Notes under the pieces: model-generated
What the model saw: the letters and a program-made list of their open reading frames with translations, nothing else
Database searches by the model: none
What the model was told of the DNA's origin: nothing
Part shown: positions 1 to 9,822 of the stretch, piece by piece
How the letters are laid out: the number at the start of each line of letters is the position of its first letter
Numbering within the stretch: the stretch's first letter is position 1
Program-made: the position numbers and the translations under genes
Assembly: GCF_020073745.1 (NCBI RefSeq)
Contig: NZ_JAIRAU010000020.1
Location: 1-64,000 of the forward strand
DNA: 64,000 nt
Direction: 5' to 3'
DNA from: Nannocystis pusilla
GTDB lineage: Bacteria; Myxococcota_A; Polyangia; Nannocystales; Nannocystaceae

Positions 1-311
1 ATTGCGAACACCCGTACGGAGCGATGCGCCGTGCGGTCGACCGGTCTGGACCGAGTCAGGCGGTCGCACCGGTCGTCGGCGCCGAGGCCGTCGATCACGA
101 TCCATACAGGCGACGGCCGCGAAACTTGCCGGCCCCTTCGACCTCGGGCCCGCTCACGACTGTTGCACTGGCGCCCGCGGTGCTGTTAGGGTGCGCCGCG
201 AAACAAGGGTCCTGGTCGTTTCTCGCTGCTTTCATGTCGCGCCACGAACACGTCCCAGCACGGGGGGTCCCTGCGGCCTCCCTGGACCTTTTAAGAAGAG
301 GGTGAACTGAA
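1..311. other. Upstream region of the act operon, no gene seen
   Basis: About 310 bases without a convincing gene. Short open frames on both strands are Arg/Pro-rich and look like GC-driven artefacts. The segment probably carries the promoter and leader of the act-cox operon. A purine-rich stretch (AAGAGGGTGA) just before position 312 can serve as the ribosome binding site of actA. I could not pick a clear -35/-10 pair. Confidence 0.5.
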
Positions 312-965
312 GTGCCGGCCATTTTTCCCCGCTGGACCAACAACATCCCGCTCGCCGTCGCTGTGCTCGGCCCCTTCGCGCTCGCCGGCCTCGTCGGCTT
401 CGTCTGGTACTACTTCTCGCCGAAGTACACCGACGCCGGCTACCGCCCGATCCAGCCGGTGCCGTTCAGCCACAAGCTGCACGCCGGCGACATGGGCATG
501 GACTGTCGCTACTGCCACAACACGGTCGAGAAGGCCGCGGTCGCGGCCGTGCCGCCGGCGGCGACGTGCATGAACTGCCACTCGCTGGTCAAGACCGACA
601 GCCCGCGTCTCAAGCTCGTGCGCGACAGCTTCGAGACCGGCGAGACGATCCCGTGGGTGCGCGTCCACCAGCTGCCGGACTTCGCGTTCTTCGATCACCG
701 GCCGCACCTCGCGGCCGGCGTCGGCTGCTCGTCGTGTCACGGTCGCATCGATCAGATGACCATCGTCGAGATGGCGAAGCCGCTGTCGATGGGCTGGTGC
801 CTCGAGTGCCACCGCGACCCGGAGCCCAACCTGCGGCCGGTCGACCAGATCACGAACATGGCGTGGGACCCGGCGACCGACGGCAAGGCCTACGACGCCG
901 CCAAGGACCCGAAGCGCAAGCGCGACGTCAACCCGCCTGAGCACTGCTCGGGGTGCCACCGCTAA
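312..965 (+). CDS. actA: Alternative complex III subunit ActA, pentahaem cytochrome c
   Basis: Membrane-anchored multihaem cytochrome c of alternative complex III, the quinol:electron acceptor oxidoreductase that replaces bc1 in many bacteria. The protein has 217 residues. One N-terminal membrane helix (about 11-34) is followed by a periplasmic domain with five CxxCH haem sites at 65-69, 86-90, 139-143, 163-167 and 212-216. This is the expected pentahaem count for ActA. The GTG start at 312 lies just after a purine-rich ribosome site and puts the helix at the N-terminus. It is the first gene of a tight operon running through the terminal oxidase. Electrons are expected to pass from the ActB/ActC side through ActA and ActE to the caa3 oxidase encoded downstream. 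Family assignment is firm; the electron path is inferred from the family. Confidence 0.95.
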   Translation: MPAIFPRWTNNIPLAVAVLGPFALAGLVGFVWYYFSPKYTDAGYRPIQPVPFSHKLHAGDMGMDCRYCHNTVEKAAVAAVPPAATCMNCHSLVKTDSPRLKLVRDSFETGETIPWVRVHQLPDFAFFDHRPHLAAGVGCSSCHGRIDQMTIVEMAKPLSMGWCLECHRDPEPNLRPVDQITNMAWDPATDGKAYDAAKDPKRKRDVNPPEHCSGCHR

Positions 966-991
966 CCCGCCGCCAGCGACAGGTTTTTCGC

Positions 992-3900
992 ATGACCAAG
1001 TCCACCGACAACCTCAAGGCATACTGGCGCAGCCTCGCGGATCACGACGGCACGCTGGCCCCGCAGCACGACGAGTTCCCGGGCCTGAAGGACGCGAGCG
1101 CGAGCGAGAGCTCGGACGGCGGCGCGAGCAGCTTCGTGCCCGTCACCTCGCTCGCGCGGCGCAAGTTCATGGGCCTCGTCGGCGCCTCGACGGCGCTGGC
1201 CTCGGCCGGGTGCGTGCGCAAGCCGGTCGAGCACATCGTCCCGCTGAGCAAGCGGCCCGAAGACACGATCCCCGGCCAGGCCGTCTACTACGCCACCGCG
1301 TACCAGGTCGGCGGCACGGTGCAGGGCCTGCTGGTCGAGTCGCAGGACGGTCGCCCGACCAAGGTCGAGGGCAACCCGCGCCACAGCGGCTCGCTCGGCG
1401 CCACCGACTCGTGGGCGCAGGCCAGCGTCATGGGCCTCTACGACCCGGCGCGCTCGCGGACCCCGCTGAAGCGCAAGGGCGAGGCGCAGGAGGCCAGCGA
1501 CTGGGACACGGTCACCGAGGAGCTCGGGGCCAAGTTCAAGGAGCTGCGCGGCAAGCAGGGTGAGGGTCTCGCGGTCGTGCTGCCGACGGTGCTGTCGCCG
1601 TCGCTGCGCGAGGCGCTCAAGACCTTCACCACCAACTTCCCCAAGGCCAAGCTGTTCAACGGCGACGTCGTCGGCTCGCACAACGCCGACGCCGGCGCCG
1701 AGCTGCTGTGCGGCGCCGGGGCGCGCTTCACCTATCACATCCAGGGCAAGGGCAGCGCGGCCGGGCAGATCACCGCCGCCGGCACGCGCGTCATCTTCTC
1801 GGCCGACAGCGACTTCCTGTGCGGCGAGCAGGACAGCGTCCGCCTGCAGCGCGAGTTCGCGGCCGGCCGCGAGGTCCACTCGCAGGCCGACGCCGCCAGC
1901 ATGAACCGGCTCTACGTCGTCGAGCCGCACTTCAGCATCACCGGCGCCCAGGCCGACCACCGCCTGCGCATGCGCGCCGGCCAGGTCGGCGCGGTCCTCA
2001 TCGCCCTGGCCAACGAGATCAAGGGCAGCAGCAAGGCCCCGAGCGGCGCCGAGGCGGTGCTCGACGCGCTGCCGGCCGTCACCCTGACCGACGCCGAGCA
2101 GAAGTTCGTCAAGGTCCTGGCCAAGGACCTGCTGGCGGCCAAGGACGCCCGCGACGCCCACAGCCTCGTGATCGTCGGCGAGCGTCAGCCCGCGTGGGCG
2201 CACGCGCTCGGCCTGCTGATCAACACCATGCTCGGCAACGTCGGCAGCAGCGTCCGCCTGCGCCACGACGACACCGCGGTCGCGGCCGAGCCGATCGCCG
2301 GCCTCGCGGCGGCGCTCGGCGCCGGCGTCGACACCGTCCTGGTGATCGACTGCAACCCCGCCTACGAGACCCCCGGCGAGCTCGAGCTGGCCGCCAAGCT
2401 CAAGGGCGTCACCGTCATCCACCACGGCCTCTACAACGACGAGACCGGCAAGCTGGCCGCCTGGCACCTGCCGGCCACCACGTACCTCGAGGCGTGGGGC
2501 GACCTCGAGGCGGCCGACGCGACCGTCTCGATCGTCCAGCCGCTGATCGCTCCGCTCCACCAGAGCAAGAGCGCGCTCGAGCTGCTGTCGTGGATCGCCA
2601 GCGGCGCCGAGGTCGACGGCTACAGCCTCGTCCAGGGCTACTGGCGGAAGGTCCTCGGCGCCATGTGGTCCGACAAGGTCTGGCGCCGCTGGCTGCACGA
2701 CGGCGTCGTCCACGGCGTGCCGCGCTCGGGCCAGAACCCGGTCCCGCGCGAGTTCGCCAAGCTGGCCGAGGCGATCAAGGCGGCCGACTTCACGGCCTCC
2801 AAGTTCGAGGTCAACTTCCACGTCGACCCCAAGGTCGCCGACGGTCGCTTCGCCAACATCGCGTGGCTGCAGGAGCTGCCGCACCCGATGACGAAGCTGA
2901 CCTGGGACAACGCGGCCTACGTCAGCATCGCCACCGCGCGCAAGCTCGGCGTCGAGAACTGCGACCTCGTGACCGTCACCGTCGGCGGCCGCTCGGTCCA
3001 GATCCCGATCTGGATCGCCCCGGGCCAGGCCGACGACACCGTCTCGCTCGCGCTCGGCTACGGCCGGGACAACATCGGTCTCGCCGCCAACGGCGCCGGC
3101 GTCGACGTGTACCCGCTGCAGAGCGCCGCCAACCCCTGGTTCGTGCAGGGCGGCGACGTGGCCAAGTTCGGCGGCCAGCGCAAGATCTTCTCCACGCAGG
3201 ACTGGGGCTCGCTGTCGCCGGCGATCGACATGGCGTCGACGCGTGACGACATGGACCCGAACCTGTTGAACCCGGGCCGCGGCTACCCCGACCGCCCGAT
3301 CGTGCGCGAGACCACCGTCGAGGACTTCAAGGCCAACGGCCGGGAGTTCGCGATCAAGGGCGACCTCATGGCGCCCGACAAGCTGGTCTCGCTGTGGGAC
3401 CACAACACCCACCCCGACTTCGGCGCGCCGGCGCTGGTCGGCAAGCAGCAGTGGGGCATGGTCATCGACCTCAACAAGTGCAACGGCTGCAGCGCCTGCG
3501 TCGTCGCCTGTCAGGCCGAGAACAACATCCCGGTGGTCGGCCGCTCGCAGATCGCCAACGGCCGCGAGATGCACTGGATCCGCCTCGACCGCTACTACAG
3601 CGGCGCCAAGGAGGACCCGGCCGCGGTCGTGCAGCCGATGCTGTGCCAGCACTGCGAGACCGCCCCGTGCGAGAACGTGTGCCCGGTGGCCGCGACCGCG
3701 CACAGCCCCGAGGGCCTCAACGACATGGCCTACAACCGCTGCATCGGCACGCGGTACTGCGCCAACAACTGCCCGTACAAGGTCCGCCGGTTCAACTTCT
3801 TCAACTTCAACCGCGACCCGATGAACAGCGACGACGAGAAGTTGCTGTGGATGCAGAAGAACCCGGACGTCACGGTGCGCTTCCGCGGCGTCATCGAGAA

Positions 3901-4261
3901 GTGCTCGTACTGCGTCCAGCGCATCCAGGAGGCCAAGATCCAGGCCCACGTCGCCGGCGAGGACACCGTCAAGGACGGCGCCATCGTCGTCGCGTGCGAG
4001 CAGTCGTGCGCTTCGCAGGCGATCGTGTTCGGCGATGTCGCCGACCCGACCACGCGGGTCTCGCAGGCCCGCACCAACGTCCGTCACTACGGCGTCCTCA
4101 CCGACCTCAACACGCGGCCGCGCACCACCTACCTCGGCCGGATCCGCAACCCCAACACCGAGCTCGCTCCGTCCGCTCCGGCCCCGGCCGCCGCGCCGGC
4201 CGCTGCCCCCGCCCACGGGGCCGCTGCCGAGCACAAGGCCGACCACGCCCCGGCGCACTAA
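992..4261 (+). CDS. actB: Alternative complex III subunit ActB, fused molybdopterin-like/ferredoxin protein
   Basis: Large peripheral subunit of alternative complex III, 1089 residues from the ATG at 992. An in-frame ATG at 953 would overlap actA and is less likely. It fuses a molybdopterin-oxidoreductase-like part (roughly 75-750) to an iron-sulfur part. A twin-arginine motif, RRKFM (56-60), before a short hydrophobic stretch suggests Tat-type targeting. The Fe-S part starts near residue 830 with CNGCSACVVAC, followed by CQHCETAPCENVC, CIGTRYCANNC and CSYC...CEQSC, giving four cysteine clusters. In this family the molybdopterin-like half is thought to have lost its cofactor; I cannot judge that from sequence alone. 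The C-terminal 30 residues are Pro/Ala/His-rich. It lies between actA and actC with short gaps. Confidence 0.95.
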   Translation: MTKSTDNLKAYWRSLADHDGTLAPQHDEFPGLKDASASESSDGGASSFVPVTSLARRKFMGLVGASTALASAGCVRKPVEHIVPLSKRPEDTIPGQAVYYATAYQVGGTVQGLLVESQDGRPTKVEGNPRHSGSLGATDSWAQASVMGLYDPARSRTPLKRKGEAQEASDWDTVTEELGAKFKELRGKQGEGLAVVLPTVLSPSLREALKTFTTNFPKAKLFNGDVVGSHNADAGAELLCGAGARFTYHIQGKGSAAGQITAAGTRVIFSADSDFLCGEQDSVRLQREFAAGREVHSQADAASMNRLYVVEPHFSITGAQADHRLRMRAGQVGAVLIALANEIKGSSKAPSGAEAVLDALPAVTLTDAEQKFVKVLAKDLLAAKDARDAHSLVIVGERQPAWAHALGLLINTMLGNVGSSVRLRHDDTAVAAEPIAGLAAALGAGVDTVLVIDCNPAYETPGELELAAKLKGVTVIHHGLYNDETGKLAAWHLPATTYLEAWGDLEAADATVSIVQPLIAPLHQSKSALELLSWIASGAEVDGYSLVQGYWRKVLGAMWSDKVWRRWLHDGVVHGVPRSGQNPVPREFAKLAEAIKAADFTASKFEVNFHVDPKVADGRFANIAWLQELPHPMTKLTWDNAAYVSIATARKLGVENCDLVTVTVGGRSVQIPIWIAPGQADDTVSLALGYGRDNIGLAANGAGVDVYPLQSAANPWFVQGGDVAKFGGQRKIFSTQDWGSLSPAIDMASTRDDMDPNLLNPGRGYPDRPIVRETTVEDFKANGREFAIKGDLMAPDKLVSLWDHNTHPDFGAPALVGKQQWGMVIDLNKCNGCSACVVACQAENNIPVVGRSQIANGREMHWIRLDRYYSGAKEDPAAVVQPMLCQHCETAPCENVCPVAATAHSPEGLNDMAYNRCIGTRYCANNCPYKVRRFNFFNFNRDPMNSDDEKLLWMQKNPDVTVRFRGVIEKCSYCVQRIQEAKIQAHVAGEDTVKDGAIVVACEQSCASQAIVFGDVADPTTRVSQARTNVRHYGVLTDLNTRPRTTYLGRIRNPNTELAPSAPAPAAAPAAAPAHGAAAEHKADHAPAH

Positions 4262-4267
4262 GCCCAG

Positions 4268-5680
4268 GTGACGCACATGGCTCAGTATCAAGACGAACTC
4301 GACCCGATCACCGGCCGCAAGGAACTCGTCGACGGTGCAAACGTCACCTTCCACGACGTGACGGAGGCCGTCGCGCGGCCGATCGAGGTCCCCAGCAGCC
4401 GCTGGTGGATCGCGTTCATCCCGTCGGTGATGTTGCTCGGGGTGTACCTCATCTCGATCGCTTACCTGCTCTACATGGGCACCGGCATCTGGGGCCTCAA
4501 CAACCCGGTGGCGTGGGGTTGGGCGATCGTCAACTTCGTGTTCTGGGTCGGCATCGGCCACGCCGGAACGCTGATCTCGGCGATTCTGTTCCTGTTCCGC
4601 CAGAAGTGGCGCACGTCGATCAACCGCGCCGCGGAGGCGATGACGATCTTCGCCGTCATCTGCGCGCTGCAGTTCCCGACGTTCCACACCGGCCGTCCCT
4701 GGTTCATCTACTGGCCGCTGCCGCTGCCGAACCAGATGGAGATGTGGCCGAACTTCCGCAGCCCGCTCCTCTGGGACGTGTTCGCGGTCTCGACCTACTT
4801 CACGGTCTCGCTGCTGTTCTGGTACGTCGGCCTGATCCCCGACCTGGCGACGATGCGCGACCGGGCCAAGACGCCGATCCGGCGCTTCGCCTACGGGCTG
4901 TTCGCGCTCGGCTGGCGCGGGTCCACGCGGCACTGGCTCAACTACGAGAAGGCCTACATGATCCTCGCCGGTCTGAGCACGCCGCTGGTGCTCTCCGTGC
5001 ACACGATCGTGTCCTTCGACTTCGCCGTGTCGCAGCTGCCCGGCTGGCACACCACGATCTTCCCGCCCTACTTCGTCGCCGGCGCCATCTTCTCCGGCTT
5101 CGCGATGGTGCTCACGCTGCTGCTGCCGCTGCGGGCCTGGTTCAAGCTCGAGCACATCATCACGATCAAGCACCTCGAGAACATGGCGAAGATCATCCTG
5201 CTGACGGGCACGATGGTCGGCTACGCGTACGCGATGGAGTTCTTCATCGCCTGGTACTCGGGCAACCCGTACGAGAGCTTCGCCTTCCAGAACCGCCTGT
5301 TCGGCGACTACTGGTGGGCCTACTGGATCATGGTGAGCTGCAACGTCATCACCCCGCAGTTCTTCTGGATCAAGCGGATCCGGCGCTCGGTGGTGTGGCT
5401 GTTCATCCTCTCGATCTTCGTCAACATCGGCATGTGGTTCGAGCGCTTCGTCATCACGGTGACCTCGCTCCACCACGACTTCCTGCCGTCGAGCTGGGAC
5501 TACTACTCGCCGACGGTGTGGGACGTGTCGACCCTGGTCGGCAGCTTCGGCCTGTTCTTCACCCTGTTCTGCCTGTTCGTCCGCTACCTCCCGACCGTCG
5601 CCATCGGCGAGGTCAAGAGCGTGATGTCGATTGCCAACCCGCACTACCACGGCGACGGTGCGCACGGGGAGCGTCATTGA
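4268..5680 (+). CDS. actC: Alternative complex III subunit ActC, NrfD-like membrane protein
   Basis: Polytopic NrfD/PsrC-family membrane subunit, 470 residues with about ten hydrophobic helices, expected to form the quinol-oxidising site next to ActB. The N-terminus is a soluble stretch of about 45 residues before the first helix. The segment around 125-150 and the charged loops between helices match the family pattern. The start could be GTG 4268 or ATG 4277 three codons later; the spacing from actB (6 bp) allows either. ActF downstream is a second NrfD-like protein, as usual in alternative complex III. Confidence 0.93.
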   Translation: MTHMAQYQDELDPITGRKELVDGANVTFHDVTEAVARPIEVPSSRWWIAFIPSVMLLGVYLISIAYLLYMGTGIWGLNNPVAWGWAIVNFVFWVGIGHAGTLISAILFLFRQKWRTSINRAAEAMTIFAVICALQFPTFHTGRPWFIYWPLPLPNQMEMWPNFRSPLLWDVFAVSTYFTVSLLFWYVGLIPDLATMRDRAKTPIRRFAYGLFALGWRGSTRHWLNYEKAYMILAGLSTPLVLSVHTIVSFDFAVSQLPGWHTTIFPPYFVAGAIFSGFAMVLTLLLPLRAWFKLEHIITIKHLENMAKIILLTGTMVGYAYAMEFFIAWYSGNPYESFAFQNRLFGDYWWAYWIMVSCNVITPQFFWIKRIRRSVVWLFILSIFVNIGMWFERFVITVTSLHHDFLPSSWDYYSPTVWDVSTLVGSFGLFFTLFCLFVRYLPTVAIGEVKSVMSIANPHYHGDGAHGERH

Positions 5681-5683
5681 GCC

Positions 5684-6229
5684 ATGAGTAAGCCCCTCAA
5701 GAAGAAGACCTACGGCTTGCTCGCCGAGTACGACTCGGCCCGGGCCATCTACCACGCGTGCGAACAGGTCCGCGACGCCGGCTACAAGGTGTGGGACTCG
5801 CACACGCCGTTCGCGGTGCACAACCTCGACAAGGCCATGGGCCTCGGGCCGAGCGTGCTGCCGTGGATCGTGTTCGCCATGGGCATGACCGGCGCCTCGC
5901 TGGCGATGCTGCTGCAGTGGTGGACCTCGACGATCGACTACCCGATCGTCATCGCCGGCAAGCCGTACTTCAGCTGGCAGGCCTTCGTGCCGGTGACGTT
6001 CGAGCTCGGCGTGCTGTTCTCCGCCTTCGGCGCGGTGTTCGGCATGCTCGGGCTGAACCGTCTGCCGATGTGGTACCACTCGCTGTTCAACAGCGAGCGG
6101 TTCCTGCGCCACACGGACGACAAGTTCTTCATCGCCATCGAGGCGCGCGACCCCAAGTACGACCCCCAGAAGACCCGCGAGCTGCTCGAGCGCACCGGCG
6201 CCCTGCACATCGAGGAGGTCGAGGACTGA
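5684..6229 (+). CDS. actD: Alternative complex III subunit ActD
   Basis: Small membrane subunit of alternative complex III (DUF3341 family), 181 residues. A soluble N-terminal part starts with a lysine-rich stretch and the usual YGLLAEYDSARAIYHACE-type sequence. Two membrane helices follow at about 63-82 and 105-127, then a soluble C-terminal tail. It begins 3 bp after actC and ends 1 bp before actE, so it is clearly translated as part of the operon. In known complexes ActD packs against ActC and ActF. Confidence 0.92.
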   Translation: MSKPLKKKTYGLLAEYDSARAIYHACEQVRDAGYKVWDSHTPFAVHNLDKAMGLGPSVLPWIVFAMGMTGASLAMLLQWWTSTIDYPIVIAGKPYFSWQAFVPVTFELGVLFSAFGAVFGMLGLNRLPMWYHSLFNSERFLRHTDDKFFIAIEARDPKYDPQKTRELLERTGALHIEEVED

Positions 6230-6230
6230 C

Positions 6231-6884
6231 ATGGCACGCAAACTCCTTCCCAGTCCCTTCGGGTCTGCTTCGGCCATCGCCCTCGGCTGCGCTCTCATCG
6301 GTGCGGTCGGCTGTCAGGGCAACCGGTCCGAGCTGCCGCCGGTCCACCTCATCCAGAACATGGACTTCCAGCAGCGCTTCGACGCCCAGGAGGTCAACGA
6401 CTTCTTCAAGGACGTCGACTGCGCCAACGCCCACAACCCGCACCAGTGCGAGGGCAGGGCGGCGCGCCTGCCGGTGGCCGGCACCGTGGCCGTCGGGCAG
6501 CTGCACGACGACGACGAGCTGTACCGCGGGCGCGGCGCCGACGGCCGCCTGATCGACCGGCTCCCGGCGGCGATCAAGCTCAGCACCGAGCTGATGGCCC
6601 GCGGCGAGGAGCGCTACAACATCTACTGCCAGCCCTGCCACGACTACACCGGCGGCGGCCAGGGCATCGCCACCCTGCGCGGCGGCGGCTTCAGCGTCGC
6701 GCCGAAGAACCTCAACGACCCGCAGATCCGGGCCATGCCGCTGGGGCACTTCTTCGACGTCATCACCAACGGCAAGGGCACGATGCAGCCCTACGCCGCC
6801 CAGATCTCGGCCCAGGACCGCTGGGCGATCACGGTGTGGGTCCGCACGCTGCAGGTCGCGCGCACGCCCGAGGAGGCCAAGTAG
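6231..6884 (+). CDS. actE: Alternative complex III subunit ActE, monohaem cytochrome c lipoprotein
   Basis: 217-residue lipoprotein cytochrome c. The signal peptide ends in a lipobox with Cys28 (GAVGC). A single haem site, CQPCH, lies at 133-137, and a later GTMQPYA segment supplies a likely axial Met. Sequence between the lipid anchor and the haem domain is longer than in a plain class I cytochrome, which is typical of ActE. It would hand electrons from ActA to the oxidase or to a soluble carrier. The ATG at 6231 overlaps no other gene and is the only start that keeps the signal peptide. Confidence 0.92.
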   Translation: MARKLLPSPFGSASAIALGCALIGAVGCQGNRSELPPVHLIQNMDFQQRFDAQEVNDFFKDVDCANAHNPHQCEGRAARLPVAGTVAVGQLHDDDELYRGRGADGRLIDRLPAAIKLSTELMARGEERYNIYCQPCHDYTGGGQGIATLRGGGFSVAPKNLNDPQIRAMPLGHFFDVITNGKGTMQPYAAQISAQDRWAITVWVRTLQVARTPEEAK

Positions 6885-6886
6885 CC

Positions 6887-8143
6887 ATGAGCCACGATCA
6901 CGACAAGCCGTTCGTCCTCCCGGCCGATCAGATCCACATCCCCGCCGGGTCGATGTGGCGCAAGATGCCGATCATCGGCCTGTTGCTCGGCGCGGCCGGC
7001 ATCGGCGGCGCCTGGGCCACCAGCCACGGCGACACGCACGCCTTCTGGTACGCGTACCTGGTCGGCTACATGGTCTTCCTGGCGTTCGCCCTCGGCGGCC
7101 TGTTCTTCGTCATCCTCCAGCACCTGGTCCGCGCCGGCTGGTCGATCGCGGTCCGCCGGATCGCCGAGAACATGATGATCACCCTGCCGGCGCTGTGCCT
7201 GCTGGGCCTGCCGATCATCTTCCTCGGCGCGCACGACCTCTACCACTGGACCGACGTCGCCGCGGTCGAGCATGACTTCATGCTCAACGCGAAGAAGGCC
7301 TACCTCAACGAGGGCTTCTTCCGCATCCGCATGTTCGTCTACTTCGGCGTGTGGACGCTGCTCTCGCTGTTCTTCTACGGCAAGAGCACCGGCAGCGACG
7401 GCAAGCCCGAGCTCGGCATCCGCGCCGCGCACAGCATGCGCTTTTGGGCGGCCCCGGCGCTGTTCCTGTTCGCGCTGTCGCTGACCTTCGCGGCGTTCGA
7501 CCTGCTGATGTCGCTCGACCCGCACTGGTTCTCGACCATGTTCGGCGTCTACTACTTCGCCGGCAGCGCCCTCAGCATGTTCGGCCTGATCACGCTGACG
7601 GTCATCCTGCTGCACAAGTCGGGCTACCTGCGCGGCGTCGTCACGACCGAGCACTACCACGACCTCGGCAAGTACCTGTTCGGCTTCACGGTGTTCTACA
7701 CGTACATCGCGTTCAGCCAGTACTTCCTGATCTGGTACGCGAACATCCCGGAAGAGACGATGTGGTTCGGCTACCGCATCGCCGACGACTTCCTGCCGCT
7801 GACCTTCCTGCTGGTCATCGGTCGCTTCTTCATCCCGTTCTTCTTCCTGCTGCGCCGCGGGGTCAAGCGCAACGCCTTCACGCTGACGCTGGCCGCGGTG
7901 TGGGTGCTGTTCATGCAGGTGGTCGACATGTTCTGGCTGATCCAGCCGGTGCGTGCCCACCACCACGCGCTGGAGAGCGGTGACCACGTGATGCACATGC
8001 ACATCGGCGCGGTCGACATCCTCGCGCTGCTCGGCGCGGCCGGCGTGTTCATCGCCGCCTTCACCTGGGCGCTCGGCCGCAAGGCCCTGGTCCCCACCGG
8101 CGACCCGCGGATCGAGGAGTCGGTCCAGTTCGAGAACTTCTGA
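6887..8143 (+). CDS. actF: Alternative complex III subunit ActF, second NrfD-like membrane protein
   Basis: 418-residue polytopic protein with about ten membrane helices, paralogous to ActC. It starts at the ATG at 6887, 2 bp after the actE stop; the frame is open far upstream but that part is a shadow of actE. Helices contain conserved His, Trp and Tyr residues typical of the family (for example the HALESGDHVMHMHIG loop near the C-terminus). It completes the ActA-ActF set, so the whole complex is encoded here in the canonical order. Confidence 0.93.
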   Translation: MSHDHDKPFVLPADQIHIPAGSMWRKMPIIGLLLGAAGIGGAWATSHGDTHAFWYAYLVGYMVFLAFALGGLFFVILQHLVRAGWSIAVRRIAENMMITLPALCLLGLPIIFLGAHDLYHWTDVAAVEHDFMLNAKKAYLNEGFFRIRMFVYFGVWTLLSLFFYGKSTGSDGKPELGIRAAHSMRFWAAPALFLFALSLTFAAFDLLMSLDPHWFSTMFGVYYFAGSALSMFGLITLTVILLHKSGYLRGVVTTEHYHDLGKYLFGFTVFYTYIAFSQYFLIWYANIPEETMWFGYRIADDFLPLTFLLVIGRFFIPFFFLLRRGVKRNAFTLTLAAVWVLFMQVVDMFWLIQPVRAHHHALESGDHVMHMHIGAVDILALLGAAGVFIAAFTWALGRKALVPTGDPRIEESVQFENF

Positions 8144-8160
8144 GCGGAGCGGAGGCAGTC

Positions 8161-8928
8161 ATGACCGAGCATCACAACGATTCGCACGGCGGGCACGGAC
8201 ACGGCGGTGGCCACGAGCTCGACGCGCCGCCGACCCGCGAGCTGTTCAACATCGTCTGGGGCCTGGGCGCGCTGACGCTGCTCTCGCTGATCACCTGCGT
8301 GCAGCTGTTCAACGACCAGGCGCGCGACCTCGAGTCCGAGCGCGGCAAGGAGGGCTCGGCCCTGCTCGCCAAGTACCGCAAGGACATGGAGACGCGGACC
8401 CGCGGCGCCGGCGAGGACAGCATCACCGACGCGACCGGCAAGGTCGTCGGCCGCTACAACTACATCCCGCTGGCCTCGGCGCGCGACCTGATCCTCGCCA
8501 AGCCGGAGAAGCTCGGCGCGTTCGCCCCGCCGCCGGGGTGGATCCACCCCGACGACGTCGCCGCGGGCGGGCAGAAGGCCGCCCCGGTGCCGACGCCGGC
8601 GCCTGACGGGACCGAGGGCACGCCGGCCCCGGGTGCCGGTGGTGCGCCCGTCGACGGCGCGGCCCCCACCGCGCCCGCCGAGGGTGCCGCTGCTGCGCCC
8701 GCCAAGGGTGCCGCTGCGCCCGCCGAGGGTGCCGCGCCGGCTGGCACGCCGCCCGCCGGGGGGACGACCATGCCCACCGTCAACAAGGACGACGCCATGC
8801 CCCTCGACCTCGACAAGGGCCAGCGCGAGAGCGCCAAGCCGGTCCCCGGAGGCACCGTCGAGCCGGTCGGCTCCAAGAGCCATCCAGCCGGTGAGCCCGC
8901 CGCGCCCGCGCCTGCGCCCGCGCACTGA
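8161..8928 (+). CDS. Single-pass membrane protein with Pro/Ala-rich tail, unknown role in the act-cox operon
   Basis: 255 residues. A His/Gly-rich N-terminus (about 1-20) precedes one membrane helix near residues 30-50, then a soluble part with a charged segment (about 55-85). The last 110 residues are low-complexity Pro/Ala/Gly with repeated APAEGAA-type units. I do not recognise a named family. Its place between actF and the SCO/cox genes, with a 17-bp gap to actF, points to a role in the complex III-oxidase supercomplex or its assembly. The tail is as long as the conserved part and may be lineage-specific. Confidence 0.75.
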   Translation: MTEHHNDSHGGHGHGGGHELDAPPTRELFNIVWGLGALTLLSLITCVQLFNDQARDLESERGKEGSALLAKYRKDMETRTRGAGEDSITDATGKVVGRYNYIPLASARDLILAKPEKLGAFAPPPGWIHPDDVAAGGQKAAPVPTPAPDGTEGTPAPGAGGAPVDGAAPTAPAEGAAAAPAKGAAAPAEGAAPAGTPPAGGTTMPTVNKDDAMPLDLDKGQRESAKPVPGGTVEPVGSKSHPAGEPAAPAPAPAH

Positions 8929-8959
8929 CGTCCTGCCCTGAAGCCCGTCCTCGTTCGCC

Positions 8960-9799
8960 ATGTCCTGCCGGATCTCCGCAGCCTGCCTCTCCGCCGCCCT
9001 GGCCTTCGGGTCAGCCGCCGGCGTGCGCGCTGCTCCGCTGGACGCGCAGCCGTCGGGGAGCAATCAGGTCCTGGCGCCGGCGATGACGGCGATCGACGTC
9101 GACGAGCACCTCGGCCTCGACGTCGACCGCGGGCTCAGCTTCGTCGACCACACCGGCAAGAGCGTCACCCTCGGTGACTACCTCGACGGCAAGCGGCCGG
9201 TGCTGGTGACGATGAACTACTTCCGCTGTCCGGTGCTGTGCAACGTGCAGCTCAACGAGCTGACGGACACGCTGCACAAGCTCGACTGGACGGCGGGGGA
9301 CGAGCACTTCCGGATCGTCACCGTCAGCATCGACCCGCGGGAGACGACGGAGCTGGCCAGGTCCAAGCGGCAGGGCCACCTCCACTCGCTCGAGCGCGGC
9401 GACGACGTCGACTGGGCCTTCCTCACCGGCGACGCCTTGAACGTGCGCCTGCTCGCGGCCCAGCTCGGGATTTCGTACACGTACGACCCGGAGCAGGACC
9501 AGTACGCGCACCCGGCGGTGATCGCGTTCCTGTCCCCCGAGGGCAAGATCGCCCGCTACGTCTACGGCCTGTCGTACATGCCCAACGACCTCAAATTCGC
9601 CCTCATCGAGGCGAGCGAGGGTCGGGTCGGCAGCACCATCGACCGGCTGATCCTCAGCTGCTTTCACTACGACGCGACCCTCGGTCGCTACGGCCCGTTT
9701 GCGTTCGGTCTCATGCGCATCGCGGGCGCCGTGACTGTGTTATTGATCGGAACAGCCCTGCTCGTGTACTGGCGGCGTGAACGCCGGGCCACGGCCTGA
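8960..9799 (+). CDS. SCO1/SenC-family copper chaperone for cytochrome oxidase
   Basis: 279-residue membrane-attached thioredoxin-fold protein that helps insert copper into the CuA site of subunit II. A signal sequence covers about 1-24. The copper-binding CPVLC motif is at 90-94 and the partner His is in the YAHPA segment near residue 188. A C-terminal hydrophobic helix after the thioredoxin domain could anchor it as well. It sits directly before coxB, which encodes its presumed client. The ATG at 8960 is preferred because it keeps the full signal peptide. Confidence 0.92.
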   Translation: MSCRISAACLSAALAFGSAAGVRAAPLDAQPSGSNQVLAPAMTAIDVDEHLGLDVDRGLSFVDHTGKSVTLGDYLDGKRPVLVTMNYFRCPVLCNVQLNELTDTLHKLDWTAGDEHFRIVTVSIDPRETTELARSKRQGHLHSLERGDDVDWAFLTGDALNVRLLAAQLGISYTYDPEQDQYAHPAVIAFLSPEGKIARYVYGLSYMPNDLKFALIEASEGRVGSTIDRLILSCFHYDATLGRYGPFAFGLMRIAGAVTVLLIGTALLVYWRRERRATA

Positions 9800-9822
9800 C
9801 AGGGACCTGCGGAGGTAAACCC

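Noticed and set aside
962-6298. A 1778-codon minus-strand open frame opposite actB-actD
   Set aside because: Composition is Arg/Val/Asp/Leu-rich with no motif, and the plus strand codes for clear Act subunits. It is a high-GC artefact.
8640-8760. GCCCGCCGAGGGTGCCGC-type repeats in the act-cox operon
   Set aside because: They encode a Pro/Ala linker in one gene only and do not match the palindromic modules. Simple in-gene repeat.
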